A DNA stretch of 64,000 nt from assembly GCF_900100005.1 (NCBI RefSeq), contig NZ_FNEB01000007.1, positions 62,001 through 126,000 on the forward strand, read 5' to 3'. The translations under genes were made by a program, and so were the position numbers. The stretch comes from Lutimaribacter saemankumensis (GTDB lineage: Bacteria > Pseudomonadota > Alphaproteobacteria > Rhodobacterales > Rhodobacteraceae). Below, in pieces: positions 38,449 through 46,155 of the stretch. Below the pieces are notes generated by a model. It had not been told where the DNA came from. It worked only from the letters and a program-made list of their open reading frames with translations, and did no database searches. The stretch's first letter is position 1, and each line of letters starts with the position of its first letter.

Positions 38449-38484
38449 CCGCGCGGTTTTGACTGTGAACCGCGCGGTTTCTTT
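38449..38484 (+). terminator. Terminator after dnaX
   Basis: Arms CCGCGCGGTT (38449-38458) and AACCGCGCGG (38468-38477) with a 9-base loop are followed by TTTCTTT. It separates dnaX from ybaB, which therefore needs its own promoter or read-through. Confidence 0.75.
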
Positions 38485-38575
38485 GCCTTGCCTTACTTGT
38501 CGATCCGCCCCGTCACTGCGATATTCAGACAAAACGTGGCGCACATCCTGCGCTGCTCCAGACAGGAGAAATGAG

Positions 38576-38920
38576 ATGCTGAAAGGTTTGGGCGGTCTCG
38601 GCGACATGGCCGGGATGATGAAGAAAGCACAGCAGATGCAGACCCGCATGGCCGAGCTGCAGGAAGAAATGGCCAACATGATGGTCGAAGGCGAGGCTGG
38701 CGCCGGTCTGGTCAAGGCCACCTGCAGCGCCAAGGGTGAGCTGAAGGGCCTGGATATCGATCCGTCGATCTTCAACGGCGACGACAAGGAAGTCGTCGAA
38801 GACCTGATCCTGGCCGCGATCAAGGATGCGCAGGCCAAGGCCGCGGAGCGCGCACAGGCCGAAATGTCCAAGTTGACCGAGGATCTTGGTCTGCCCAAGG
38901 ACATGAAACTTCCGTTCTGA
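38576..38920 (+). CDS. YbaB/EbfC-family nucleoid-associated protein
   Basis: A 114-residue DNA-binding protein of the YbaB/EbfC family. It begins [20 protein letters not shown], then a helical arm, [19 protein letters not shown] in the central sheet, and a C-terminal helix with [15 protein letters not shown]. Such proteins coat and bend DNA and are often genetically linked to recR. The ATG follows AGGAGA; an earlier overlapping ATG at 38571 leads to an immediate stop in another frame. Confidence 0.92.
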   Translation: MLKGLGGLGDMAGMMKKAQQMQTRMAELQEEMANMMVEGEAGAGLVKATCSAKGELKGLDIDPSIFNGDDKEVVEDLILAAIKDAQAKAAERAQAEMSKLTEDLGLPKDMKLPF

Positions 38921-38947
38921 TCCAGGTTCTGGAAAATCCCGGCAGGC

Positions 38948-38970
38948 GCGAGGGTCCGGCCCTCGCTTTT
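38948..38970 (+). terminator. Terminator-like hairpin between ybaB and recR
   Basis: GCGAGGG (38948-38954) and CCCTCGC (38960-38966) with a TCCGG loop are followed by TTTT, only 25 bases before the recR start. It may limit read-through into recR. Confidence 0.6.
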
Positions 38971-38994
38971 GGTCCGGGTCAGGGGCGCGACGCC

Positions 38995-39588
38995 ATGAAC
39001 TCAACCCGCGATATCGAGGCGCTGATCGACGCCATGGCCAAGCTGCCGGGGCTTGGCCCGCGTTCGGCCCGGCGGGCTGTTCTGCACCTGATCCGCAAGC
39101 GCGCACTGTTGATGCAGCCATTGGCCGACCTGATGGGCCAGGTGGCGACAACGGCGCGTGAATGCCTGAATTGCGGAAATGTCGGGACCACCGATATCTG
39201 TGACATCTGCGCCAGCGAAAAACGTGCCAACGGCCAGATCTGCGTGGTCGAAGACGTGGCGGATTTGTGGGCGATGGAGCGCGGCCACGCCTTCAAGGGG
39301 CGTTATCACGTTCTGGGCGGCACGCTGTCCGCGCTCGACCAGGTCGGGCCGGAACAACTGCGCATTCCCCGCCTGATCGACCGGGTGGAAACCGAGCAGG
39401 TGACCGAGGTGATCCTGGCGCTGAACGCCACCGTCGACGGTCAGACGACGGCGCATTACATCGCCGATCAACTTGAAGGGCGTGTGACATTGACCTCGCT
39501 GGCGCAGGGCGTGCCGATCGGCGGTGAGCTGGACTATCTCGACGATGGGACGATTGCCGCGGCGCTTAATGCCCGCAAGTCGATCTGA
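38995..39588 (+). CDS. recR: Recombination mediator RecR
   Basis: A 197-residue ring-forming protein that with RecF and RecO loads RecA at gaps. It has the helix-hairpin-helix [19 protein letters not shown]-like N-terminus (residues 14-35), a four-Cys zinc finger (CLNCGN and CDIC, about 56-71), and a Toprim domain starting [14 protein letters not shown] (about 80). Length is normal. It ends the dnaX-ybaB-recR set, though hairpins lie between the three genes. Confidence 0.95.
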   Translation: MNSTRDIEALIDAMAKLPGLGPRSARRAVLHLIRKRALLMQPLADLMGQVATTARECLNCGNVGTTDICDICASEKRANGQICVVEDVADLWAMERGHAFKGRYHVLGGTLSALDQVGPEQLRIPRLIDRVETEQVTEVILALNATVDGQTTAHYIADQLEGRVTLTSLAQGVPIGGELDYLDDGTIAAALNARKSI

Positions 39589-39596
39589 CCGCCGGT

Positions 39597-40175
39597 TCAG
39601 GCCAGAAGCATCCACATAGCCACACCTGCCAACAGCGCGGCAAACCCCAGGTTCAGCCGCTGCGCTGCTGTCGGCTTGCGGAACTGACGGGCCAGCATGT
39701 CGCCTGCCAGCGTCCAGAACGTAAAGGCCAGCAGGTTGTTGAGGGTAAAGACGCTCGTGATCCACAGCGCATCCGCAACTGCGGGGCGGGTCAGGAACTG
39801 ACTGAACATCAGCGCGATGATGACATAGGCCTTGGGGTTAAAGACCAGCAGGACGACACCACCCCAGAAGCCAAGGACACGCGCGACGGGCCCTTGCGTC
39901 ACATGCCCCGCCATCGCCATGCGCAACGCCAGCCACAGAACATAAGACGCGCCTACGATCCGCATGGCGCCTGTCAGTGCCGGAACGGCGGCTATCGCGC
40001 CGCCAAGGCCCAACCCGATGGCCGCGGTCACGCCCCAAGTGGCAAGGTGATAGCCGGCGGTGGCCGGAAGCGTCGCGCGAAGCCCGAACCGGGCACCATT
40101 GGCCGCAAAGATCATGTTGCCCGGTCCAGGACTGTAGGCGAGAGGAAACAGGAAAAGGATCAGCGCCAGGGTCAT
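39597..40175 (-). CDS. LysE-family amino-acid exporter
   Basis: A 192-residue inner-membrane protein with about six hydrophobic segments and the LysE/RhtB-family N-terminal motif SPGPGNMIFAANGARFG (about residues 15-31). NPKAYVIIALMFSQFL (about 112-128) is another typical block. Family members export lysine, threonine, homoserine or other amino acids; the substrate here is unknown. It is divergent from a DUF4386 membrane protein across a 118-base gap and convergent with recR (8 bases between stops). Confidence 0.85.
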   Translation of the reverse strand: MTLALILFLFPLAYSPGPGNMIFAANGARFGLRATLPATAGYHLATWGVTAAIGLGLGGAIAAVPALTGAMRIVGASYVLWLALRMAMAGHVTQGPVARVLGFWGGVVLLVFNPKAYVIIALMFSQFLTRPAVADALWITSVFTLNNLLAFTFWTLAGDMLARQFRKPTAAQRLNLGFAALLAGVAMWMLLA

Positions 40176-40293
40176 CGAGATGTTCCTTTTTCACCGATTC
40201 TGCACCGCCGGCGGAAAGAGCACGACCCGAACCATGCGCATTAGTGAAAAAGCTGCTAGGCTCTCCCTGCGCGACAGAAAGAAAGGGACGGTC

Positions 40294-40902
40294 ATGCCCG
40301 TATCCCCCCGGTTTGCCGGTATGCTTTACCTTTTGATCATCCTGTGCGGTGTGGCCTCGGAGGCGGTGTTTCGTGCCCCTTTTCGGGCTGACCCGGCGCT
40401 GGTGGCCCTCGATGCCCAGGGGTTGCGTATTTCGATGCTGACCGACCTGGTGATGGCTTTGGCCGATGTCGGGCTGGCGGTGTTGCTTTTCGCACTGCTG
40501 CGGCCCTTTGGAAAATGGCTGGCGGTCGGGGCAACCGCATTCCGCCTTGTTCAGGCGGCCTGTATCGCGGGCGGGTTGGGATGGATCATGGCGGCGATCC
40601 TCGATCCCGAAGGGGCAGCGGGCTGGCTGTCCTTGCACAGCGTTGCCTACGATGTGTCGCTTGCGTTTTTTGCGGTGAATTGCGTCCTGACCGGCGCGCT
40701 GCTGATCCGTGCTGGCCTGCGTTTGCTGGGTTGGGGCATCGTGGCATCGGGGCTGGTCTATGCCACCGGAACGGTTCTGCGACTGATTGCGCCTGTTGCG
40801 GCAGACGGGTTTGCGTTCGCGTATGCGCTGCCGCTGATTGCCGAGAGCGCGTTTTGCCTGTGGCTGCTGTTCGGTGCGCGCGGCCTGCTGGCGCAGCGCT
40901 GA
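40294..40902 (+). CDS. DUF4386-family membrane protein
   Basis: A 202-residue protein with about six membrane helices (FAGMLYLLIILCGVASEAVF near the N-terminus; LVMALADVGLAVLLFALLRP; later helices to residue 195), matching DUF4386, a family of unknown function. I start at the ATG before PVSPRFAGM, preceded by AAAGGGA; the frame runs 38 codons further upstream into the LysE promoter region without homology. It is followed by a strong bidirectional terminator. Confidence 0.72.
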   Translation: MPVSPRFAGMLYLLIILCGVASEAVFRAPFRADPALVALDAQGLRISMLTDLVMALADVGLAVLLFALLRPFGKWLAVGATAFRLVQAACIAGGLGWIMAAILDPEGAAGWLSLHSVAYDVSLAFFAVNCVLTGALLIRAGLRLLGWGIVASGLVYATGTVLRLIAPVAADGFAFAYALPLIAESAFCLWLLFGARGLLAQR

Positions 40903-40904
40903 TG

Positions 40905-40939
40905 AAAAAGGCCCGGATCTTGCGATCCGGGCCTTGAAC
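40905..40939. terminator. Bidirectional terminator
   Basis: A perfect 12-base stem AAGGCCCGGATC (40908-40919) / GATCCGGGCCTT (40924-40935) with TTGC loop lies between convergent genes. An A-run at 40905-40909 supplies the U-tract for the minus-strand trcR transcript. Confidence 0.85.
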
Positions 40940-40961
40940 GGAGACTTGGTGCGCGGCGCGT

Positions 40962-41705
40962 TCAGCGATCGTCGTCTTCGTCGTCGTCGCTGTCACCGGG
41001 AAGGTTGAAAAAGCTGTCCGCGTCAGGAATGTCGTCTTCCTTGTCGTCGTCATCCTTGAGGCTGAAGGTTTCCAGTCCTTCGATGGCGGTCGGCATGCGC
41101 GGCGATTCGTCCATCTCGAGCGATTGCTCGGTCGACAGAAGCTTGCGGCGTGCATCGTCGTCCATGGTTTCGCCTTCCTTGGCGCGCTTTTCGGCGGCCT
41201 TTTGCACGGCGGCGTCAAGCTCGGACTGTTTGCAAAGGCCAAGCGCGACCGGATCGATCGGCTGCATGTTGGCGATGTTCCAATGCGTGCGTTCGCGGAT
41301 CGACTGGATCGTCGGTTTCGTCGTGCCGACCAGTTTCGAAATCTGGCCGTCGGTCAGTTCCGGGTGGAATTTGACAAGCCACAGGATCGCGTTGGGCCGG
41401 TCCTGACGCTTGGACAGTGGGGTGTAACGCGGACCACGGCGCTTTTCCTCGCCGACTGCGGCGGGGTTGTGCTTGAGCGTCAGCTTATAAAGGGGATCTG
41501 CCTCGCCCTTGTCGATCTCGGCCTGTTCAAGCTGGTTGTTGGCGATCGGGTCGAACCCCTTGACGCCCGCAGCCACGTCACCGTCGGCGATGCCCTGAAC
41601 CTCAAGCTCGTGCATGCCGGTGAAATCGGCGATCTGCTTGAAGGTCAGCGTGGTGTTGTCGACCAGCCAGACGGCTGTGGCTTTGGCCATGATCGGTTTG
41701 TTCAT
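40962..41705 (-). CDS. trcR: DUF1013 cell-cycle transcriptional regulator TrcR
   Basis: A 247-residue protein of the DUF1013 family, called TrcR in alphaproteobacteria. An N-terminal helix-turn-helix-like region (residues 5-45, NTTLTFKQIADFTGMHELEV) and a second one (about 108-150, LTDGQISKLVGTTKPTIQSI) suggest DNA or polymerase binding. The C-terminal 35 residues are strongly acidic (runs of Asp/Glu ending DSDDDEDDDR). Alphaproteobacterial TrcR is tied to cell-cycle transcription. AGGAG precedes the ATG; the frame extends 54 codons upstream without homology. It is divergent from the RNase T2 gene. Confidence 0.85.
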   Translation of the reverse strand: MNKPIMAKATAVWLVDNTTLTFKQIADFTGMHELEVQGIADGDVAAGVKGFDPIANNQLEQAEIDKGEADPLYKLTLKHNPAAVGEEKRRGPRYTPLSKRQDRPNAILWLVKFHPELTDGQISKLVGTTKPTIQSIRERTHWNIANMQPIDPVALGLCKQSELDAAVQKAAEKRAKEGETMDDDARRKLLSTEQSLEMDESPRMPTAIEGLETFSLKDDDDKEDDIPDADSFFNLPGDSDDDEDDDR

Positions 41706-41829
41706 GTCAGATCTCCTGAACTCAAATCTTCCCCGCTGCCTGAAATCGGCTGCCCGGTTCGGGCTGGGTTTCCATTGTGGGGGAACTTGGCGCCTATATA
41801 CTGATGCAAATCGGATAAGGAAAGAGTGA

Positions 41830-42468
41830 ATGCGTATTCTGGCCCTGCTGTGCTTTTGTCTTGGCATTGCCGGACCGCTGGCGGCCGAGAACGATCGACC
41901 GGGCGATTTCGATTATTACGTTCTGTCCCTGAGCTGGTCGCCCAGCTGGTGCGCAATCGAGGGCGATGCGCGCCAGTCGCCGCAATGCGATGCGTCGCAG
42001 GATTTCGGTTGGGTTCTGCATGGGCTCTGGCCGCAATACCATCGCGGCTGGCCGTCGAATTGCCGGGCGCGCTTTCCCCAGCCCACGCGCGCCATGACCG
42101 GTGAGATGGCCGATATCATGGGCACAAGCGGATTGGCCTGGTACCAGTGGAAGAAGCATGGCTCCTGTTCGGGCCTTTCGCCCGAGGATTATTACGCCCT
42201 GTCGCGCCGCGCCTTCGAAATGGTGAACCGGCCGGCCGTTTTTCGGCAACTCGACAGACCCGTAAGGCTGCCCGCCCGCGTGGTCGAGCAAGCGTTTCTT
42301 GAGGCGAACCCGGGATGGGAGCCCGACATGCTGACAATCACCTGCAAGGATGGCCGTATCCAGGAGGCGCGCCTTTGCCTGTCGCGCGACCTGCGGCCCG
42401 TGCCTTGCGGGCGGGACGTGGTGCGCGACTGCCAGATGACCGATGCGCTGTTTGATCCGATTCGCTGA
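41830..42468 (+). CDS. Ribonuclease T2 family protein
   Basis: A 212-residue secreted RNase. A signal peptide (1-19, ending LAA) is followed by LSLSWSPSWC, catalytic segment CAS I as HGLWPQ (His64) and CAS II as WKKHGSC (His110). Several Cys suggest disulfides. Enzymes of this family cut single-stranded RNA in the periplasm or outside the cell, probably for nutrient scavenging. The start ATG is preceded by AAAGAG. It converges with the H-NS-like gene. Confidence 0.9.
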   Translation: MRILALLCFCLGIAGPLAAENDRPGDFDYYVLSLSWSPSWCAIEGDARQSPQCDASQDFGWVLHGLWPQYHRGWPSNCRARFPQPTRAMTGEMADIMGTSGLAWYQWKKHGSCSGLSPEDYYALSRRAFEMVNRPAVFRQLDRPVRLPARVVEQAFLEANPGWEPDMLTITCKDGRIQEARLCLSRDLRPVPCGRDVVRDCQMTDALFDPIR

Positions 42469-42546
42469 TTGAAGTTCCAACTCGATCGCGCCGCCGTTTG
42501 ATTTCCCGCGGCGTCTGCGTTTTGAACCGTTTTTCGCCGAGGCGGA

Positions 42547-42858
42547 TCAGATCAGGAGATCGTCCAGGGATTTGCCTTTGGACAGCGCCTCTTTGACCCA
42601 GTCGGGGCGGCGGCCCTTGCCCGTCCATGTGACCGTCGGATCGTCTGGATGGCGGTATTTGGGAATACCCGATTTCTTCGACTTTTTTCCACCAAGCAGG
42701 TCATTCAGGGTGAAACCCATTTCCTGTGCTTTTACTTCAAGTTCGGCCAGTGCCTTTTGGCGCTGCCTTTCCTTGTAGCTTTCGATTGCACGGGACACCT
42801 GCTTTTGAAGGGATTTCAATTCGTCCAGTGTCAGAGTGTCGAGATCGATTTTGGCCAT
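42547..42858 (-). CDS. H-NS family DNA-binding protein (HvrA/Spb-like)
   Basis: A 103-residue nucleoid protein of the H-NS group. The N-terminal coiled coil (residues 5-50, LDELKSLQKQVSRAIESYKE) supports dimers, and the C-terminal DNA-binding core reads TVTWTGKGRRPDWVKEAL (about 77-95). In Rhodobacter the relatives HvrA and Spb control photosynthesis and nitrogen genes. I use the ATG before AKIDLDTL with GGAAAA upstream; seven more codons are in frame. Its promoter region is AT-rich and carries a full CtrA box. Confidence 0.88.
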   Translation of the reverse strand: MAKIDLDTLTLDELKSLQKQVSRAIESYKERQRQKALAELEVKAQEMGFTLNDLLGGKKSKKSGIPKYRHPDDPTVTWTGKGRRPDWVKEALSKGKSLDDLLI

Positions 42859-42919
42859 CTTTTTTCCAACTAATTGCAATTTACCGTTGCCAATAACCCA
42901 GAACCAAAAAGAACGATAG

Positions 42920-42934
42920 TTAACTAAACGTTAA
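42920..42934. promoter_or_regulatory. Full-consensus CtrA box upstream of the H-NS-like gene
   Basis: TTAA (42920-42923), seven bases CTAAACG, TTAA (42931-42934), flanked by GTTAAC on both sides, matches the CtrA target TTAA-N7-TTAA exactly and reads the same on both strands. It lies about 62 bases upstream of the H-NS-like start codon, in a promoter-like AT-rich stretch. Confidence 0.6.
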
Positions 42935-42986
42935 CCATAATAACCTAACAGAATGTGCGCGCAATTTAAATTGGAATTACTTATAG

Positions 42987-43019
42987 AAAAAAGCCTCCGC
43001 GCAGTCTAAGCGCGAAGGC
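42987..43019 (-). terminator. Terminator of the quinone oxidoreductase gene
   Basis: On the minus strand GCCTTCGCGC (43019-43010) pairs with GCGCGGAGGC (43002-42993), one G-U pair, followed by TTTTTT (42992-42987). A second, outer 9-base repeat, ATTGGAATT (42970-42978) and AATTCCAAT (43021-43029), encloses it. Confidence 0.85.
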
Positions 43020-43051
43020 CAATTCCAATAGCTAGAATTTTTATTGAGCGA

Positions 43052-44035
43052 TTAGGCTACTTTAAGAACAATCTTCCCGATATTGCTGCCCTGCTCCATG
43101 CGTGCGTGGGCCTCGGATGCCTTTTCAAGCGGGAACTCGCTGTCCATGACCGGGCCGACCTTGCCGGCTTCCAGCAGGGGCCAGACATGTTCGCGCAACG
43201 CTTCGGCGATTTCGGCCTTGGCCAGATCGCTTTGCGGGCGGAGCGTGCTGCCGGTGATCGTCAATCGCCGGGTCATGAGTTGGGCAAAATTGACCTCGAC
43301 CTTGGGCCCCTGAAGAAAGGCGATCTGTACCAGCCGGCCATCATCGGCCAGTGCGCGCAGGTTGCGGGGGATATACAGCCCGCCGACCATGTCGAGGATC
43401 AGGTTCGCGCCGCCCTCTTCCTTCATCACCTCGACGAAATCCTCGTCGTTGTAGATGATCGTGCGATGCGCGCCCAATGCCGCACAGGCGGCGGCTTTGT
43501 CCTGGTTGCTGACCGTGGCGAACACCCGGGCGCCGAATTCGCGTGCCAGCTGGATGGCTGTGGTGCCGATGCCGCTCGCACCGCCATGCACCAGAAAGCG
43601 TTCGCCGGCCTTCAGCGCGCCGCGCATGAACACGTTGGTCCACACGGTGAAATACGTTTCGGGCAGGCAGGCTGCCTCGCGCATGTCCATGCCGGCGGGT
43701 ACGGGCAGGCAATGCGCCGCAGGGGTCGCCACGTATTCGGCATAGCCGCCACCTGGCAGCAGCGCGCAGACCTTGTCGCCCACCTTCCAGTCGTGGACGC
43801 CTTCGCCCAAGGCGGCAATTTCGCCCGAGGCCTCAAGCCCGGGCAAATCGCTTGCGCCGGGGGGCGGTGCGTAGTTGCCGGCACGTTGCAGCGCGTCCGG
43901 GCGGTTCACGCCAGCCCAATGCACACGGATGACCACCTGGCCCGGCCCGGGTGTCGGTCGCGGGCGTTCGGCGATTTTCAGAACTTCGGGTCCGCCGGGC
44001 TCGGATATTTCTACGGCACGCATCGTTTCGGTCAT
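43052..44035 (-). CDS. NAD(P)H quinone oxidoreductase, zeta-crystallin/PIG3 type
   Basis: A 327-residue medium-chain reductase without the zinc ligands of alcohol dehydrogenases. The N-terminal barrel has VHWAGVNRPDALQRAGNY and PGLEASGEIAALG, and the nucleotide loop is VHGGASGIGTTAIQLA (about residue 150). It reduces quinones or enones with NADPH; the natural substrate is unknown. The start is the ATG before TETMRAVEI with GGGAGAG upstream; the frame is open 50 codons further with no homology. It lies 10 bases after the COQ9 gene and is probably co-transcribed. Confidence 0.88.
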   Translation of the reverse strand: MTETMRAVEISEPGGPEVLKIAERPRPTPGPGQVVIRVHWAGVNRPDALQRAGNYAPPPGASDLPGLEASGEIAALGEGVHDWKVGDKVCALLPGGGYAEYVATPAAHCLPVPAGMDMREAACLPETYFTVWTNVFMRGALKAGERFLVHGGASGIGTTAIQLAREFGARVFATVSNQDKAAACAALGAHRTIIYNDEDFVEVMKEEGGANLILDMVGGLYIPRNLRALADDGRLVQIAFLQGPKVEVNFAQLMTRRLTITGSTLRPQSDLAKAEIAEALREHVWPLLEAGKVGPVMDSEFPLEKASEAHARMEQGSNIGKIVLKVA

Positions 44036-44045
44036 GTCTCTCTCC

Positions 44046-44732
44046 CTATTGCTGGCCCGGCCATTGGCCCGGCAGGTCATCCGGCACCCGCATCGGTGCC
44101 CTGATCTTGTCCAGCAATGCAAGAGGCCCCGCGAAAACGGTTGTGAAAGCCCGGTTCTCGCGCAGCTTGCCCTTGACCTTTTCAAACTGCATCACGTTGT
44201 CGATCCGGCGATCCAGGAACTCCCAAGTGGCCTGGTTGCCTTCGCTTTCGTCACCAAGCCAGTAAAGTACCGTGGCGCTGTAAACCCCGCTCAGGATCGT
44301 GCGCTTGGTGTACCAGTTCACGTCATCGGAACGATCGCCCAGCGTTGTCCAGATGCGGTCGGCCGTGCCCCATATCGCCCGCGCCCCATCGCCTGCGTAT
44401 TGCGGCAGCGCGAACAGTGTGGTGCCCCTGCGCACGATTTCTTTGTCATCCGCGGCCTCGATGCGGAACCGCACCGCTGCGGCGACCCTGTCGCGAAAGC
44501 GCATTGCAGACAGGTCTTCGTCGTGGATGCGGCGCACCATCTCGTCGTCGCCGCGCTGATGATAGGCCAACGCCAGGTCGACAGCGCCGCGCGGGCAGAC
44601 CGCCCGTGCCAGCGCCGGGTCGATGCCCGCATCGGTCACCGCCGCGTCGAACGTGGCTTGGCCCCACCCGTCAAAGGGAACATGCATCAGGGCCGCATCA
44701 AGCAGTTGATCTTTCACGCTTTGGTCGTCCAT
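44046..44732 (-). CDS. COQ9-family ubiquinone biosynthesis protein
   Basis: A 228-residue protein of the COQ9 family, lipid-binding helpers of the ubiquinone hydroxylase COQ7. The N-terminal part (residues 5-60) resembles a TetR-like helical domain (DQLLDAALMHVPFDGWGQAT), and the C-terminal COQ9 domain has ADRIWTTLGDRSDDVNWYTK and RTILSGVYSATVLYWLGD. This is typical of alphaproteobacteria. It is divergent from rpsU and upstream of the quinone oxidoreductase, a plausible quinone-related pair. Confidence 0.9.
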   Translation of the reverse strand: MDDQSVKDQLLDAALMHVPFDGWGQATFDAAVTDAGIDPALARAVCPRGAVDLALAYHQRGDDEMVRRIHDEDLSAMRFRDRVAAAVRFRIEAADDKEIVRRGTTLFALPQYAGDGARAIWGTADRIWTTLGDRSDDVNWYTKRTILSGVYSATVLYWLGDESEGNQATWEFLDRRIDNVMQFEKVKGKLRENRAFTTVFAGPLALLDKIRAPMRVPDDLPGQWPGQQ

Positions 44733-44762
44733 CGGGGTCTCCGTCGGCTGTTTGCGTTACCC

Positions 44763-44791
44763 TAGACAAGTAGGGCGCGCTTTGCTATACG
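44763..44791 (+). promoter_or_regulatory. rpsU promoter
   Basis: TAGACA (44763-44768) and TATACG (44786-44791), 17 bases apart, lie about 55 bases before the rpsU start, in the gap to COQ9. This is a good sigma-70-type match by eye. Confidence 0.55.
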
Positions 44792-44845
44792 GCCACTTCC
44801 TGCAATTTCCTTGCAACTCAAACTTAGAAAGGTGGTGAAAACCAC

Positions 44846-45052
44846 ATGCAGGTTACTGTTCGTGACAACAACGTCGATCAGGCGCTCCGTGCCCTGAAGA
44901 AAAAGCTGCAGCGTGAAGGCGTTTTCCGCGAAATGAAGCTCAAGCAGCATTTCGAGAAACCGTCGGTCAAGAAAGCACGCGAAAAGGCCGAGGCGATTCG
45001 CCGCGCCCGCAAGCTGGCACGTAAGAAAGCGCAGCGCGAAGGTCTGCTTTAA
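44846..45052 (+). CDS. rpsU: 30S ribosomal protein S21
   Basis: A 68-residue, strongly basic ribosomal protein: [20 protein letters not shown], then the Lys/Arg-rich C-terminus [16 protein letters not shown]21 helps mRNA selection at initiation. The ribosome-binding site is AAAGGTGG. It is monocistronic with its own promoter and terminator. Confidence 0.97.
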   Translation: MQVTVRDNNVDQALRALKKKLQREGVFREMKLKQHFEKPSVKKAREKAEAIRRARKLARKKAQREGLL

Positions 45053-45083
45053 GCCCTTCGTCCTGACGGACAGAAAAATGATG

Positions 45084-45112
45084 ACCCCCGGGCGGTTGCT
45101 TCGGGGGTTTTT
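45084..45112 (+). terminator. Terminator of rpsU
   Basis: ACCCCCG (45084-45090) and CGGGGGT (45102-45108) with an 11-base loop are followed by a run of T to 45112. It ends just before the stop of the convergent hydrolase gene. Confidence 0.8.
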
Positions 45113-45117
45113 CTTTG

Positions 45118-46155
45118 TCAGGCGGCGCCCAGCGTTTTGCGCAGCCACGCCGCAGACCGGCGCAGCGCGTCGTTGCCTTGCGGGATGACCTTGGTCAGCG
45201 ACGCGAAGGCATGCACTTGCCCTTCGAACTCGGCCATCTCGACTGGAACGCCGGCGTCGCGCAGGGCCGTGACATAGGTTTGCCCGTCGTCCCACAGCGG
45301 ATCGTGGCCCGCCGCCACGATCATGGCAGGCGGCTGCCCTTTGAGGTAGGGCGAAAACAAGGGCGAGACTCGTGGATCGAGGCGATCCTGCGTTTCGGGC
45401 AGGTACTGATCGAGGTACCAGTGAATTCTGACCACGGGCAAAAGCGGCTGGTCCTTGAGGGATTGCATCGACTGCGATTCAAGCCGTGCGTCGACAGCCG
45501 GATAGATCAGCAATTGGGCCGCAGGCAGTGGCATACCGCCCGCACCAAGATCGTGCATCAGTGCGGCCGTCAGGTTCGCGCCCGCACTGTCCCCGCCGAC
45601 GGCCAGCCGTGATGCGTCGATCCGCACGGGCGTTTCGCCGGAAACAAGCGCCCGGTAACAGGCCAAGACATCGTCCGCTCCGGCGGGGAACTTGTGTTCA
45701 GGGGCAAGGCGGTAGTCATAGGAAATCACCCGTATACCCGCCCAGTCGGCCAGTTTGCCGCACAAGCCATCATGGCTGTCGATGCTGCCCTGAACCCATC
45801 CGCCGCCATGCAGGTAGAGCAGGGCAGGCGCATCGTCGGCCACGCCTGCCGGTGTGTAGACGCGGGCGGGTTGCGGGCCTGCCGCGCCTGGTAGGGTGAT
45901 GTCCTCCTTGCGGACGGTCGCAGGTGTGGGTCGGTCGAATTTCGCCGCCATCATCTCGATCTGTGCGCGGCTTTCCTGCAGGCTGGGCATGGCGCCCGGC
46001 GCCCGCACGAGCTGGACGAGATCGCAAACCGCCTGGGCGCTGGCGTCGATCCGGCGGCCGTCGACCTGCGGCAGCCGCCCGGAATAGAGCGCGCGCTTGA
46101 TACCATCGGGCATCAGAACGCGGGCAAGCGCCAGGGCCAGACGCAGTTTGTGCAT
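45118..46155 (-). CDS. Alpha/beta hydrolase, hormone-sensitive-lipase type
   Basis: A 345-residue esterase-like enzyme. The oxyanion-hole motif is YLHGGGWVQGS (about residue 117), the nucleophile elbow is GGDSAGANL (about 190), and a C-terminal HAF supplies the His. It would hydrolyse carboxylic esters. The ATG before HKLRLALALAR overlaps the stop of the thiolase gene (TGATG), so they are coupled; the frame inside the thiolase is not real. A role in polyhydroxyalkanoate or acyl metabolism would be a guess. Confidence 0.85.
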   Translation of the reverse strand: MHKLRLALALARVLMPDGIKRALYSGRLPQVDGRRIDASAQAVCDLVQLVRAPGAMPSLQESRAQIEMMAAKFDRPTPATVRKEDITLPGAAGPQPARVYTPAGVADDAPALLYLHGGGWVQGSIDSHDGLCGKLADWAGIRVISYDYRLAPEHKFPAGADDVLACYRALVSGETPVRIDASRLAVGGDSAGANLTAALMHDLGAGGMPLPAAQLLIYPAVDARLESQSMQSLKDQPLLPVVRIHWYLDQYLPETQDRLDPRVSPLFSPYLKGQPPAMIVAAGHDPLWDDGQTYVTALRDAGVPVEMAEFEGQVHAFASLTKVIPQGNDALRRSAAWLRKTLGAA

